A stretch of DNA of 64,000 nucleotides from Streptomyces sp. NBC_00287 (lineage in GTDB: Bacteria > Actinomycetota > Actinomycetes > Streptomycetales > Streptomycetaceae). The position numbers and the translations under genes were made by a program. Below are positions 24,769 through 33,555 of the stretch, piece after piece. The stretch is from assembly GCF_036173105.1 (NCBI RefSeq), contig NZ_CP108053.1, forward strand, positions 186,001 through 250,000, in the 5' to 3' direction. A model generated the notes under the pieces. It saw only the letters and a list, made by a program, of their open reading frames with translations. It had not been told where the DNA came from and did not search any database. How positions within the stretch are numbered: the first letter of the stretch is position 1; every line of letters begins with the position of its first letter.

Positions 24769-25227
24769 ATGACCACACCACCACCCACACCGGTCGACAC
24801 GGACGCGGCCGCCTTCGTGGCTGCGCTCCGCCGCCTCAAGGCGTGGTCGGGCCTCAGCTACCGCCAACTGGAACGCCGCGCGAGGGAAGCCGGCCATACC
24901 CTGCCCTACTCCACGGCATCGACCATGCTCGGCAGGGACCGGCTGCCCCGTGAGGAGTTGGTCGCCGCGTTCGTGGCGGCCTGCGGGGTGCGCGCGGACG
25001 AGGCGGAGGCGTGGCTGGATGCACGCGTGACCATCGCGTGCGGCGGGCGGCCCGCCAAGACCACGATCACGCCACGGAACAGGAGGTTTCGGCAGCCCCG
25101 TTGGGCGCTCGCCGGGGCCGTGGCGCTCGCCCTCGCGCTCCTCGGTGGGGCGTCGGCGGCCGGCGCCTTCACCGACGACGTGGAGGTCGACGACACGCGG
25201 ACGTCGCTTCATCTGCCGCGTTCCTGA
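24769..25227 (+). CDS. Small membrane-anchored HTH regulator
   Basis: A 152-aa protein: an HTH_31-like domain (GLSYRQLERRAREAGHTLPY, STASTMLGRDRLPREELVAA, EAWLDARVTIA), a basic linker (RNRRFRQPRW) and one TM helix (ALAGAVALALALLGGASAA). A short acidic extracellular tail of about 20 residues follows. The HTH closely resembles that of the 5274-6242 protein, but the large sensor domain is absent. It may be a naturally minimal form or a truncated one. Confidence 0.8.
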   Translation: MTTPPPTPVDTDAAAFVAALRRLKAWSGLSYRQLERRAREAGHTLPYSTASTMLGRDRLPREELVAAFVAACGVRADEAEAWLDARVTIACGGRPAKTTITPRNRRFRQPRWALAGAVALALALLGGASAAGAFTDDVEVDDTRTSLHLPRS

Positions 25228-25341
25228 TCAACAGCCGCCAGCACGGCAGGTCGAGGGACTCCAATCCACCAGATCTTCGAGTCGCGACATTCAGCGAAGG
25301 TCAGTTCTCTGAACCATCAGTTGAGGCAGTACGTTGTTCCG

Positions 25342-25841
25342 ATGACCGCTTCTGTGCCACCCGGCGGCACTGTCCTTGATGCCGACGAAGTGGATGCTCG
25401 TTGGGCGGCCTGGCGGCCGGAACAGATCGCGGAGCGGTTGGCTGGTCTCAATGCGCGGTGGGCTCGGGACGGGTCTGGGCGAATGCAGGAGCTGAGGCGC
25501 TCGCTGCCACTCACCAGACCTGGGTGCGGGATCCAGCAAGCGGACAGTTTCTCTTCGATGTCTTTCGTGAGCCGCATCAGGGCGGGACGTGGATCTGCCG
25601 GCGGGACGAGAGCCTACGGATGCCCTACGACGCGATCATCGAGAGGACCGCGGACGGCATCCCCTATCTGATGCCCGAGCTCGTGCTGCTGTTCAAAGCG
25701 AAGGCGTCGCGGCCCAAGGACCACGCGGACTTCGACGGGGTCCTGCCGCTGCTGAGCCAGGCGCGGCGCGACGTTCTTGGCGGATGGCTGACTCACATTC
25801 ATCCCGGACATCCGTGGCTCGGGAAACTTGCGGGGCAGTGA
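25342..25841 (+). pseudogene. Nucleotidyltransferase-like gene with internal deletion and frameshift
   Basis: The N-terminal frame reads MTASVPPGG..WAAWRPEQIAERLAGLNARW. Homology then resumes in another frame with EALAATHQTWVRDPASGQFL, FDVFREPHQGGTWICRRDES and PYLMPELVLLFKAKASRPKD. The segment between, which in related proteins carries the G-W-A-x-D catalytic region, is missing around 25470-25490. The product would lack the active site. The family resembles aminoglycoside-nucleotidyltransferase-fold proteins; the original substrate is unknown. Confidence 0.6.
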
Positions 25842-26013
25842 CGCGCGGGCCGTACCGCATCGCATCCATAGATGACGCTCCATCAAGTGCTGCCGAATCA
25901 GCCTGGACCGCCTCGTTTCTGCCGACGTCCCGGTCATGGATGAACGTGAACTCTCCTGGCAGGACGCCGCGGCGGACGGGTGCGCGCGTCCGCAGGAGGC
26001 GCTCTTCGGTGGC

Positions 26014-27480
26014 TCACTGAGTGTAGAAGGTGGCGTCGGCCCGGTCGTTCGCCGTGCTGAGAGCCTGGATGTGCAGCAGATAGTTGTAGTGGCGGATGTA
26101 GCGGCCCGGGAAGTTGTACGACTCGTAGGAGACCCCGGCGGGGTCCGCGAGGCCGGCGCGGGCGGTGAAGGAGGCGTCGCTGCGGAACTGGGCAGTCCCG
26201 TCGTTCTTCTCCACCCACACCTCGAAGTTCCTGTGGCGCAGGTAGTAGCCGGGGAAGTTGGCCGACTCCAGGGAGAGCGTGCCGCTGCCGGCGAGACCGG
26301 TGACCGTGCGGAACTGCGAGTCGGCCAGCGGCGAGACGTTCGCCTCGATCCTGGCGCGGTACTCCCAGTGCCGGATGAACCGGTCGGGCACGTTGTACGA
26401 CGAAAGCCGGATCGGCGTGAGGCCGTCGGCGACCGGGATGCCGAAGTCGGGTGTGCCGTCGGCCTTCCAGTAGATCTTCTGGACGCGGGTGCGGCGGTTG
26501 GGGTCGTTGAGGGGGTCGCCGCTGATGTCCTTGTAGCCGCGGTCGTGGTACACGAGGATGTCCGACCTGCCGTCCTCGGAAACCGTGAACTGGTTGTGGC
26601 CGGGGCCGTACTGGCTGGTGGCGGCGTTGCTCGCGAAGACCGGGGCGGCGGTCTTGGTCCAGGACGAGGCGTTCATTAGGTCGGCGGATGCGGAGGCGGT
26701 CAGAATGCCCATGCAGTAGTTGGCGTCTGTGGCGCTGGCCGAGAAGGTCATGAAGACCTTGCCGCCCCGCTGGATCACGGCCGGGCCCTCGTTGACCCGG
26801 TGGCCGATGGTCTCCCAGGATGCGGTCGGGGTGCTGATCCGGACCGGGGTGCCCGTGATGGTCCAGGGGCTGGACATCCTCGCTATGTACAGGTTGGTAC
26901 CGCTGCCGACGGCCGGGTCGTTCTGCGCCCAGCTGAGGTAGCGCGTGCCGTTCACGACGAAGGTCGTCGCGTCGAGCGAGAACGTGTCCATCGGCAGCGC
27001 GATACGGCCCTTCTCCGTCCAGGCACCCGTGATCGGGTTCGCGGCGGTGCACTCCAGGACGTAGGGCCGGATCTTCCAGATGTCGTTCGCGGCGCCCGCG
27101 GCGAAGTAGATGTACCACTTGCCGTCGATGAAGTGGATCTCCGGGGCCCAGATGTGGGCGCCCATCTCACCGCTGGAGTGCTTGGTCCAGATGGTCGTCT
27201 CGGCGGCCGACGCGAGCCCCTGGATCGTGGTGGCGCGGCGCAGCACGATGCGGTCGTACGCCGGCACCGTGGCGGTGAAGTAGTAGAAACCGTCGGTGTG
27301 TTTCCAGATGTGCGGGTCGGCCCGCTGCTCGGCGATGGTGTTGGTGTACGTGACCCCGGGCGACGCGGGTACGGCGGCGTGGGCGCTCCCGGCCCAGACA
27401 CCGGAGACGGTGGCGCCGGCCGAGCCGGCGATCACGCCGAGGACCGTTCGACGGGTGAGCTCAGGTTGCACAGGATTCAC
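26014..27480 (-). CDS. Secreted GH43 glycosidase with AbfB/CBM42 domain
   Basis: A 488-aa enzyme with a Tat-type signal (TRRTVLGVIAGSAGATVSGV). A five-bladed GH43 domain follows, with the catalytic set visible: D55 in RADPHIWK, D170 in FSLDATTF and E231 in VNEGPAVIQ. The C-terminal 150 residues form an AbfB arabinose-binding module (CBM42), with FIRHWEYRARI, YYLRHRNFEVWV and RYIRHYNYLLHI as the three trefoil repeats. The likely role is release of L-arabinose from arabinoxylan or arabinan side chains outside the cell. A promoter is visible 100-130 bp upstream. Confidence 0.93.
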   Translation of the reverse strand: MNPVQPELTRRTVLGVIAGSAGATVSGVWAGSAHAAVPASPGVTYTNTIAEQRADPHIWKHTDGFYYFTATVPAYDRIVLRRATTIQGLASAAETTIWTKHSSGEMGAHIWAPEIHFIDGKWYIYFAAGAANDIWKIRPYVLECTAANPITGAWTEKGRIALPMDTFSLDATTFVVNGTRYLSWAQNDPAVGSGTNLYIARMSSPWTITGTPVRISTPTASWETIGHRVNEGPAVIQRGGKVFMTFSASATDANYCMGILTASASADLMNASSWTKTAAPVFASNAATSQYGPGHNQFTVSEDGRSDILVYHDRGYKDISGDPLNDPNRRTRVQKIYWKADGTPDFGIPVADGLTPIRLSSYNVPDRFIRHWEYRARIEANVSPLADSQFRTVTGLAGSGTLSLESANFPGYYLRHRNFEVWVEKNDGTAQFRSDASFTARAGLADPAGVSYESYNFPGRYIRHYNYLLHIQALSTANDRADATFYTQ

Positions 27481-27578
27481 TCCCTCTGGGGGGTGGAACC
27501 GGTCATGGAGCCGGAGATGGAGAGGTACGAACCCAACTGTCTTTCGGTATTTCGAACATGATTCGGATGTCCGGCCAG

Positions 27579-27607
27579 AAGATAAGATCCGGGCACGACC
27601 CAGTCAA
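27579..27607 (-). promoter_or_regulatory. Promoter of the GH43 gene
   Basis: On the minus strand TTGACT (27607-27602) and TATCTT (27584-27579) are separated by exactly 17 nt, a good sigma-70-type promoter reading toward the GH43 gene. Between it and the start codon are several TTTCG/CGAA elements (around 27535-27570) that could bind a LacI-type sugar repressor. Confidence 0.5.
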
Positions 27608-27778
27608 CGCTTCTGACAGACCCTGCTCAGGATTACCGCCTGTCCCCCGGCTGGCGCCAAGGCCATGGTGAGGGTGGTCGTCGGATTAAGGGTCTTCATT
27701 CGAGCCGCCGCAGACAGGCCAGGCTGTCCGGCCGTTCGTGACGGCGCGCCCCTTCGTACGGGGCCGGCGAGCGCGCGG

Positions 27779-28597
27779 TCAGAACCAGTGCAGGCAGTGC
27801 GGGGGACGGTCGGTGCGGAAGAGGGCGTCGGCGAGGGGGGCCGCGCTCGGGTGGTGGGCCCGGATGTGTCGGGCACGCACCAGCGTGCTCGGGGCGGTGC
27901 CGCCGAGATAGATCGAGCCCAGGTCGCGTATGTCCAGGGACAGGTCGGGCTCCCGGCCCGTCGGCACACAGTCGGCCTTGCCGTCCTGGACGGTCAGCAG
28001 GTAGCGGCCGTGTTCGCCGAGGAACGGGTCGTCGACGTCGAGGACGAGTTCGCCGTCCGTGAACCAGCCACGTGCGGTCAGCGCACGCGGGACGTCCAGC
28101 AGCCGTACGTAGAGCCAGTCCATGTCGCCGCCCACCTCGCCTGCGCGGAAGTCCGCAAGCTGCCAGCGCAGCGGGTGCTCGGGCGGGACGTGCTTGAACA
28201 CGACCTCAGAGACCAGGTCGTGTCCGAGTACGAACCGGGCCAGGGCCGTGAAGACGGCGTCGTCGGTGGCGATGGTCTCGTCGACCGTCAAGGTGTTGGA
28301 CTCGCCGATCGAGTAGCTGGCGTACCCGTCCGGGACGCCGTCGGCGTCACGGTGGACGGCGACGTAGCGCGGCGCCGGTGAGATCGGGGGCTGGCCCGCG
28401 CGCAGGGCCCACCAGCGGTGCGGCCGGGACAGCGCGCCGGGCTGGGCGCGGCGATAGCGGTCGTACACCTCTTCCAGGATCTCGCCGCACTCGGCACGCC
28501 GCAGTACCTCGACCGAGTCGTTGTCCGAGCCGGCCGCTGGGGCGCCGGCCACGGTGCGGGCCCGGGGAACGGCGAGGGCGGCCCGGTGGCGCGGCAC
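27779..28597 (-). pseudogene. Eis-like GNAT acetyltransferase, 5'-truncated
   Basis: About 240 residues match the middle and C-terminal parts of Eis-family acetyltransferases: RAQPGALSRPHRWWALRAGQ, VDETIATDDAVFTALARFVL, DMDWLYVRLLDVPRALTARG, and the C-terminal sterol-carrier-like part ending PPHCLHWF, whose terminal carboxylate is catalytic in Eis. The N-terminal GNAT acetyl-CoA site is missing. The open frame ends about 40 bp before the left end of the IS605-type element. Probably inactivated by the insertion or a linked deletion. Confidence 0.7.
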
Positions 28598-28636
28598 CGT
28601 CAGCCGCTGCGTGTAGGTCGCCGGTCCTTGACTTGC

Positions 28637-28800
28637 TCCTCGGGCTGAAGCCCGAGGATTCTGGCCTTCTCGTCCGTTGCTGTGCCGCTACGCGGCACGG
28701 GGTTCGGGTGAGAATCCATGGCTTCCTGCTTCGTCGCGCTGTGCCGGGACGAGTCCTGGTCTTACCTGCGCTCCACAGGCTGTAACCGCCAGTCCGGCGG
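28637..28800 (-). ncRNA. Putative omega (re)RNA at the 3' end of tnpB
   Basis: TnpB nucleases use a guide RNA made from the tnpB 3' end and the element's right end. Here the minus strand carries a hairpin over the tnpB stop (GTGCCGC, 3-nt loop, GCGGCAC, 28682-28698) and the terminal hairpin at 28637-28658. The guide would be the roughly 16-20 nt just left of 28637. Boundaries are inferred only from family knowledge. Confidence 0.4.
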
Positions 28801-29911
28801 CCGTTTTCACGTTCTTCGCGGCGTTGTGGTCCCGGTCATGGACCGCACCGCAGGCGGCACAGGTCCACTGCCTGATGTGGAGAGGTTTGGGGCCATCCTT
28901 GACCCCGCAGGCTGAACAGGTCTGGGAGGTCGGCTCGAACCTGCCGATCTTCACCAAGTACCGCCCGTACCTGACCGCTTTGTACTCCAGCATGTGCACG
29001 AACTGTGCCCAGCCGGCGTCATGCACAATCTTGGCCAGTCTTGTGCGTGCGAGTGCTTTGACCGCCAGGTCTTCCACGCCGATCGCTTGGTTGTCGCGGA
29101 TCAGCTTCGTGGAGAGCTGGTGGTGGAACTCACGGCGGGCGTCCGTGACTTGTGCGTGGGCGCGGGCGACCTTCAGGCGGGCCTTCTCGCGGTTCTTGGA
29201 TCCTTTCTGTTTGCGGGACAGCTCCCGCTGGGCCTTCTTCAGCTTCTTCTCGGCGCGGCGCAGAAACCTCGGGGAGTCGATTGTCGTGCCGTCGGAGAGG
29301 ACGGCGAAGTGCGTCAGCCCGAGGTCGATGCCGACCGTCTGGTCGGTGTCGGGCATGCGGGTGGCGTCGGCCGCCGGGTCGGTGTCGATGACGAAGGAGG
29401 CGAAGTACCGCCCGGCCGCGTCCTTGATCACGGTGACCGAGGTCGGGGTGGCGGGTAGGGTGCGTGACCACTTCACCTTCACCGCGCCGACCTTGGGAAG
29501 GTTCAGCCTCCCGGAGGCAGTGACCGACCAGCGGGCGTTGGCGGTGAAACGGATCGACTGCCGGGCGTCCTTGCGGGACTTGAATCGGGGCGCACCGCTC
29601 TTCGCGCCCTTCCGTTCGCCTTTGAGGGAGGCGAAGTAGTTCTTGTAGGCCGTCTCGGCATCACGCAGGGACTGCTGGAGCACGACGGCGGAGACCTCGC
29701 CCAGCCACGACCGTGCGTCGGTCTGTTTCGCCTCGGTGATCAGCTTCCTGGACAGTGCGCCGGCCGCCGGGAATGCCCCGCCCGCACGGCGGGCGTCCTC
29801 TCTGGCACGCACCGCGTCATTGAATACGACGCGGGCGCACCCGAACGCCTTGGCCAGTGCGGTGCGTTGGCCGGAGTCCGGGTACAGCCTGAAGGCGTAC
29901 CGAAGCTGCAT
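28688..29911 (-). CDS. tnpB: TnpB RNA-guided nuclease (IS605 OrfB)
   Basis: A 407-aa protein, intact. It has an N-terminal HTH_OrfB region (MQLRYAFRLYPDSGQRTALA), then a RuvC-like nuclease with all three acidic residues in place: VGIDLGL, IGVEDLAV and DRDHNAAKN. The four-Cys zinc ribbon (CSACG and CAACG) lies before the last motif. TnpB cuts DNA at sites matching its omega RNA and helps keep the transposon in place. Basic segments such as EKKLKKAQRELSRKQKGSKN suit RNA binding. It starts divergently from tnpA, 26 bp away. Confidence 0.95.
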   Translation of the reverse strand: MQLRYAFRLYPDSGQRTALAKAFGCARVVFNDAVRAREDARRAGGAFPAAGALSRKLITEAKQTDARSWLGEVSAVVLQQSLRDAETAYKNYFASLKGERKGAKSGAPRFKSRKDARQSIRFTANARWSVTASGRLNLPKVGAVKVKWSRTLPATPTSVTVIKDAAGRYFASFVIDTDPAADATRMPDTDQTVGIDLGLTHFAVLSDGTTIDSPRFLRRAEKKLKKAQRELSRKQKGSKNREKARLKVARAHAQVTDARREFHHQLSTKLIRDNQAIGVEDLAVKALARTRLAKIVHDAGWAQFVHMLEYKAVRYGRYLVKIGRFEPTSQTCSACGVKDGPKPLHIRQWTCAACGAVHDRDHNAAKNVKTAAGLAVTACGAQVRPGLVPAQRDEAGSHGFSPEPRAA

Positions 29912-29936
29912 GACGGCCACGATACATACTTGGGTT

Positions 29937-30352
29937 ATGGGCGAGATGCAGACGATCAGAACTGGCCGGCACTGTGTTTTCGTGATGCATGTGCACTTGG
30001 TCTTCGTGACCAGGTTCGGCACAAGGTGTTCACGGATGCTCACTTGAGACGCATGGTGGAGATCATGCGGTCGGTGTGCGCGGACTTCGAGTGCGAGCTG
30101 GTGGAGTTCAACGGCGAGGACAGCCACGTCCACCTCCTGGTGAACTTCCCGCCCGAGGTCGCCGTCACCAAGCTCGTCAACTCCCTCAAGGGTGTCTCCT
30201 CCCGCCGTCTGCGCCAGGAATTCCCCGACCTGGTACGCCACTACTGGCGGGCCAACAAGCTCTGGTCCGGTTCCTACTTCGCCGGCACCGTCGGTGGCGC
30301 GCCGTTCTCCGTCGTCAGGCAGTACATCGAGCAACAGAACCGGCCCGCGTGA
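29937..30352 (+). pseudogene. tnpA: TnpA Y1 transposase, frameshifted
   Basis: The first frame gives GRHCVFVMHVHLVFVT (HUH-type His pair in HVHL). Near 30017-30022 the frame shifts and continues RHKVFTDAHLRRMVEIMRSV, GEDSHVHLLVNFPPEVAVTK, LWSGSYFAGTVGG and QYIEQQ, the last with the expected catalytic Tyr. Adding one base restores a full-length Y1 transposase of about 138 residues. As read, the element cannot transpose by itself but could be mobilised in trans. Confidence 0.85.
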
Positions 30353-30358
30353 GCATCG

Positions 30359-30497
30359 CCCGGCTCCGCCGGGACCGGCCATCGCGGCGCTCCGCGCCAC
30401 GGATGGTGAACACACAATGTCCAGCTCCGCCGACCAAGATTCCGCGACGCTCCGCGTCGCCACGACAAGATTCGCTTCACCACCGGGCTGAAGCCCG
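30359..30497. repeat. Array of four hairpins at the tnpA end of the IS605 element
   Basis: After the tnpA stop come CCCGGC-TCC-GCCGGG (30359-30373), GGCGC-TCC-GCGCC (30386-30398) and GCGACGC-TCC-GCGTCGC (30444-30460), each with the same 3-nt TCC loop. The terminal CGGGC-TGAA-GCCCG (30484-30497) follows. TnpA recognises subterminal hairpins, normally one per end. Confidence 0.75.
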
Positions 30498-30627
30498 ATG
30501 CACTGCGAATGAATCTGGTAGCAGCCGTGGGAATACGTCACCCGTCAGTGCGGTGGATCAGTAGGTTTTGCCGCTGTGGGGCAGGGCGCGGCAAGGGCTG
30601 TGCGCGGCGGCGAAGGGCCCGGACAGG

Positions 30628-32280
30628 TCAGCTTCTGCGGCCGGCATGCAGCTCCAGCTGCTCGCCTTCGAAGCGTGAGCAAAAGCTCCGGTCGTGCGAG
30701 ACCGCGACCACCGCCCCCGGGTATGCCGCGAGCGCGGTCTGAAGGTCCTCGACCAGGTCGAGTGCGATGTGGTTGGTCGGCTCGTCAAGGACGAGGAGGT
30801 CCGCGGGCCGGGTCACCAGGGTCGCGATCTGCAGTCGCCGCTGCTGTCCCGCGGACAGGGCGGCGACCGGGGTGTGCAGATCTTCCTCGCGGAACAGGCC
30901 CAGGGCCAGGAGCTGTTCGGCGTACTCGTCCGGCAGTCCCGGCCGGCCGGCAGCGAACGCGGCGAGCAGCGGGAGACGCGTGGGGTGCGCGGGCAGTTCC
31001 TGCGCGAGGTAGCCGGTCCGGGCGGGGCGGTGTGCGGTGCCCGCGTCCGGCTCCAGGTCGCCCGCCAGGACACGCAGCAGCGTGGTCTTGCCCGCGCCGT
31101 TCTCGCCCGTGACCAGCAGCCGCTGTCCGGGCGCGATCGCCAGGAGCCCGTCCAGACGCAGCCGTTCGCCGACCCGTACGTTGTCGAGCGCGGCGAGGGG
31201 GCCCTCGGCCGGGCCGTCTGCTGCTGCCAGTGCCGTCGTGAAACGGAGCGGTGCCGGCGGCTTCGGCACGGGGTTGCGCCGCAGCTGGGCCAGGCGCTCC
31301 CGGACGGAGCGCACCTGCCCGCCGAGCTTCGCCTCGCTGGAGCGGCGGTGCTTGCCGAAACCCTGCCTCGGGTCGCGGCCGGTGGTGGCGAGCCGCCTGC
31401 CTGCGGCCTGGAGGAGTTCTTCCATGCGGGCCACCTCCTCGGCCCAGTCCGCGTATCGCTGCCCTGCGCCGCGCCGGGCGGTGGCCTTCGCGGCGCGGTA
31501 GCCGGCCCAGCCGTCGCCGTATCGGCGCACGGTGCGCTCATCCCGGTCGACCTCGAGGATCGTGGTGGCGATGCGCTCCAGGAAGCCGCTGTCGTGGGTG
31601 ACCGCGACGACAGTGCCGCGGTGTGCGCGCAGGTGCTCCTCCAGCCAGCGCACGGCCGCCGCGTCGAGGTGGTTGGTCGGTTCATCCAGGAGCAGCAGTT
31701 CGGGGGCGGCGGCCAGGACACAGGCGAGTGCGAGCCGCGACTGCTCGCCGCCGGACAGCGAGCCGAGCAGGCGGTCACGGGTGATCCGCGCGAGTCCGAG
31801 CCCGTGCATCGCGGCATCCACGCGGGCGTCCGCCTGGTATCCGCCGCGTTCCTCGTATGCGGTCAGCAGTTCGCCGTACGCGGCGAGTTCCTCGGCCGTC
31901 GCCTCTGCCAGGGACTCCTCTGCCGCACGGAGCCTTCGCTCCATATCGCGCAGTTCGCTCAGGGCCAGGTCGACGGCGTCCTGCACGGTACAGGCCGCAT
32001 CGAGGCCGGGTGTCTGGGCGAGGTGGCCGGTGCCGCCGGGGAAGCTGACGGTGATCTCCCCGGCGTCCGGGATCTCGGCTGCGGCGAGCAGCCGCAGCAC
32101 GGTGGACTTGCCGGAACCGTTCTCGCCGATGACGGCAGCCCTCTCGCCCGGCCGGACCGTGAAGCAGACCTGGTCGAGAACGGTGTGGGTGCCATAGGAC
32201 TTGGTGACGTCCTTGACGGACAGCTGCGCCACGCCGTCGGAGCCGACGGCGGGCAGGGGGGTATGGGCACGGTCGCGCAT
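30628..32280 (-). CDS. ABC-F ATPase, probable ribosome-protection antibiotic resistance factor
   Basis: A 550-aa protein with two ABC domains and no membrane segments. Domain 1 has Walker A GENGSGKS, signature LSGGEQSR and Walker B LLLLDEPTNHLD. Domain 2 has GENGAGKT, LSAGQQRR and LLVLDEPTNH. Between them is a charged linker (MEELLQAAGRRLATTGRDPR, KHRRSSEAKLGG) that in ARE ABC-F proteins reaches the ribosomal exit site. The ATG at 32280 follows AGGAAAG. A leader peptide ORF 67 bp upstream supports drug-inducible expression. The drug class is unknown; macrolides, lincosamides or pleuromutilins are usual. Confidence 0.92.
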   Translation of the reverse strand: MRDRAHTPLPAVGSDGVAQLSVKDVTKSYGTHTVLDQVCFTVRPGERAAVIGENGSGKSTVLRLLAAAEIPDAGEITVSFPGGTGHLAQTPGLDAACTVQDAVDLALSELRDMERRLRAAEESLAEATAEELAAYGELLTAYEERGGYQADARVDAAMHGLGLARITRDRLLGSLSGGEQSRLALACVLAAAPELLLLDEPTNHLDAAAVRWLEEHLRAHRGTVVAVTHDSGFLERIATTILEVDRDERTVRRYGDGWAGYRAAKATARRGAGQRYADWAEEVARMEELLQAAGRRLATTGRDPRQGFGKHRRSSEAKLGGQVRSVRERLAQLRRNPVPKPPAPLRFTTALAAADGPAEGPLAALDNVRVGERLRLDGLLAIAPGQRLLVTGENGAGKTTLLRVLAGDLEPDAGTAHRPARTGYLAQELPAHPTRLPLLAAFAAGRPGLPDEYAEQLLALGLFREEDLHTPVAALSAGQQRRLQIATLVTRPADLLVLDEPTNHIALDLVEDLQTALAAYPGAVVAVSHDRSFCSRFEGEQLELHAGRRS

Positions 32281-32370
32281 ATGACTTTCCTGGACATACG
32301 AAGGGTCTACGGGCGGCAGAAACGGCGGCACCGGCCGTGCCCGGACTCAGACGAAGAAAATGAAAGCCAT
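32281..32370 (-). promoter_or_regulatory. Leader-peptide attenuator upstream of the ABC-F gene
   Basis: On the minus strand a 7-codon ORF (32370-32347) encodes MAFIFFV and a TGA, with GGTGGGGG as a strong SD. GC-rich complementary segments (GGCAC..GTGCC, CCGCC) lie between it and the ABC-F start. Short hydrophobic leaders of this kind stall drug-bound ribosomes and release the downstream gene from attenuation. The stalling itself is inferred. Confidence 0.6.
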
Positions 32371-33138
32371 GCCCCCACCATAACAAGACGAACCGTCTCG
32401 CCTCCAGTCGTACGTGACGCGAAGCCCGTGACCCGCACCACCCGCCCCACTCCGCCGTCCGGGCAGCGGCGGGGTCTGTGCAGGCGCACCACGGCGCCGG
32501 CATCACCGTGCATGTCAGCCGGGCACCAAATGCCTGCCCGCCGGGAAACGCCGTGGGAGAACGCCGTGACCGCTCGCCGGCTGGGCCGGCTCTTCGGGGC
32601 GGGAGCAGACCCTGTCCGTGAGACAGCAGGCACCCCAGCCAGCGTGCGACATCCCAGGAGACCAGCAGGTCACAGCAGCAGGCAAGGACACCGAAGTTGT
32701 GAACCCCCAGCACCTTCGAAGCAGACCATGGAGGCTGCGGTACGTGCCTCGCTCCGTGCAGACACACGGTGCCAGGGCGTCGGGGCGCGTCGGGGCGTCG
32801 GGGCGTCCCGGATACGCGAGAGTGCCGTGGGCACCGGGGATGAGCCGTTCGACGACGGTCCTTGAACCCCAGGCCGAGCACCTCGCCCTGCTTCACCGTC
32901 CCCCGGTGGCGCGCCTGGTGCTCAACCCAGGGATGTCGCATCGGGACCCCAGTCGGCCCTCTCACGGCGCGTCAGGCCAATGCCTGACGGTGTGGCAGGT
33001 AGCCGACGGTCCGTCACCCGGCGGGTCGCCCCAAGTGGCGGGCGGCCCGTTCCCCACCGAGCGTGGATCACGTCGGAGCGGGACCGCAACCAGCTGATAC
33101 CGCGTCAGCCACCCCCCGCCGGCAGAAAAGGATCACAC
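32371..33138. other. Long intergenic region without a recognisable gene
   Basis: This 770-bp stretch should contain the ABC-F promoter at its left and the surface-protein promoter at its right. Frames are open on both strands, but codon usage is unconvincing and no domain is recognised. Around 32777-32808 a short GC-rich direct repeat (GCGTCGGG units) occurs. No tRNA, riboswitch or transposase motif was seen. Confidence 0.4.
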
Positions 33139-33555
33139 ATGCACCCTGCACGCACCCTGCTCGCCACCGCGGCAGCCACCGCCGCCCTCCTCCTCGGCGC
33201 TCCCGCCGCCTACGCCACCGCACCCGGCAACGACCACGAAGACTCCTCCCACAGCAAGGACCACGACAGCAACCAGGACTACGGGCACGACAGCGAGGAC
33301 TCCTGGAACGGCACCAAGCACGAAAAGAAGGACGAGGAGGACTGGAACGGCAAGCACGACGAGAACACCTGGAAGGACGACCACGACGAAAACTCCTGGA
33401 AGGGCGACCACGACAAGCCCAAGGGCGGCATGCACACCGGAGGCGGCGCACTGGCCACACCCACAGTGACCGCCGGCGGCCTTGCCGTCCTCGCCGTCGC
33501 CGGCACCGGCCTGTACGCGGCCCGCCGCCGCAAGAACTCCACCACCCTGGCCTGA
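33139..33555 (+). CDS. Exported tandem-repeat protein with C-terminal membrane anchor
   Basis: A 138-aa protein. The signal peptide is MHPARTLLATAAATAALLLG, cleaved around AYA-TA. The mature part is extremely hydrophilic (Asp, His, Lys, Glu, Asn, Trp). It has about four tandem units of roughly nine residues built on E-x-x-W-x-x-x-H-D: EDSWNGTKH, EEDWNGKHD, ENTWKDDHD, ENSWKGDHD. It ends in one TM helix (TVTAGGLAVLAVAGTGLYAA) and RRRK. There is no LPXTG-like motif, yet a class F sortase gene follows in the same direction. The His/Asp content suggests metal binding, but this is inference. Confidence 0.8.
   Translation: MHPARTLLATAAATAALLLGAPAAYATAPGNDHEDSSHSKDHDSNQDYGHDSEDSWNGTKHEKKDEEDWNGKHDENTWKDDHDENSWKGDHDKPKGGMHTGGGALATPTVTAGGLAVLAVAGTGLYAARRRKNSTTLA

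Larger units (their letters stand above)
28637..30497. mobile_element. IS200/IS605-family element with divergent tnpA and tnpB
   Basis: The ends are marked by subterminal hairpins with an identical core CGGGCTGAAGCCCG: 28637-28658 (9-bp arms, TGAA loop) at the tnpB side and 30484-30497 at the tnpA side. Inside are an intact tnpB on the minus strand and a frameshifted tnpA on the plus strand, starting 26 bp apart. Divergent arrangement and lack of terminal inverted repeats fit IS605. Exact cleavage sites are not determined. Confidence 0.85.

Noticed and set aside
32777..32808. GCGTCGGG direct repeats as a possible CRISPR or minisatellite
   Set aside because: Only about three short imperfect units without spacers of constant length; ordinary GC-rich sequence.
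31775..32965. 396-aa minus-strand ORF upstream of the ABC-F gene
   Set aside because: Its 3' half is a shadow of the ABC-F gene and its 5' part lacks codon bias or known motifs.
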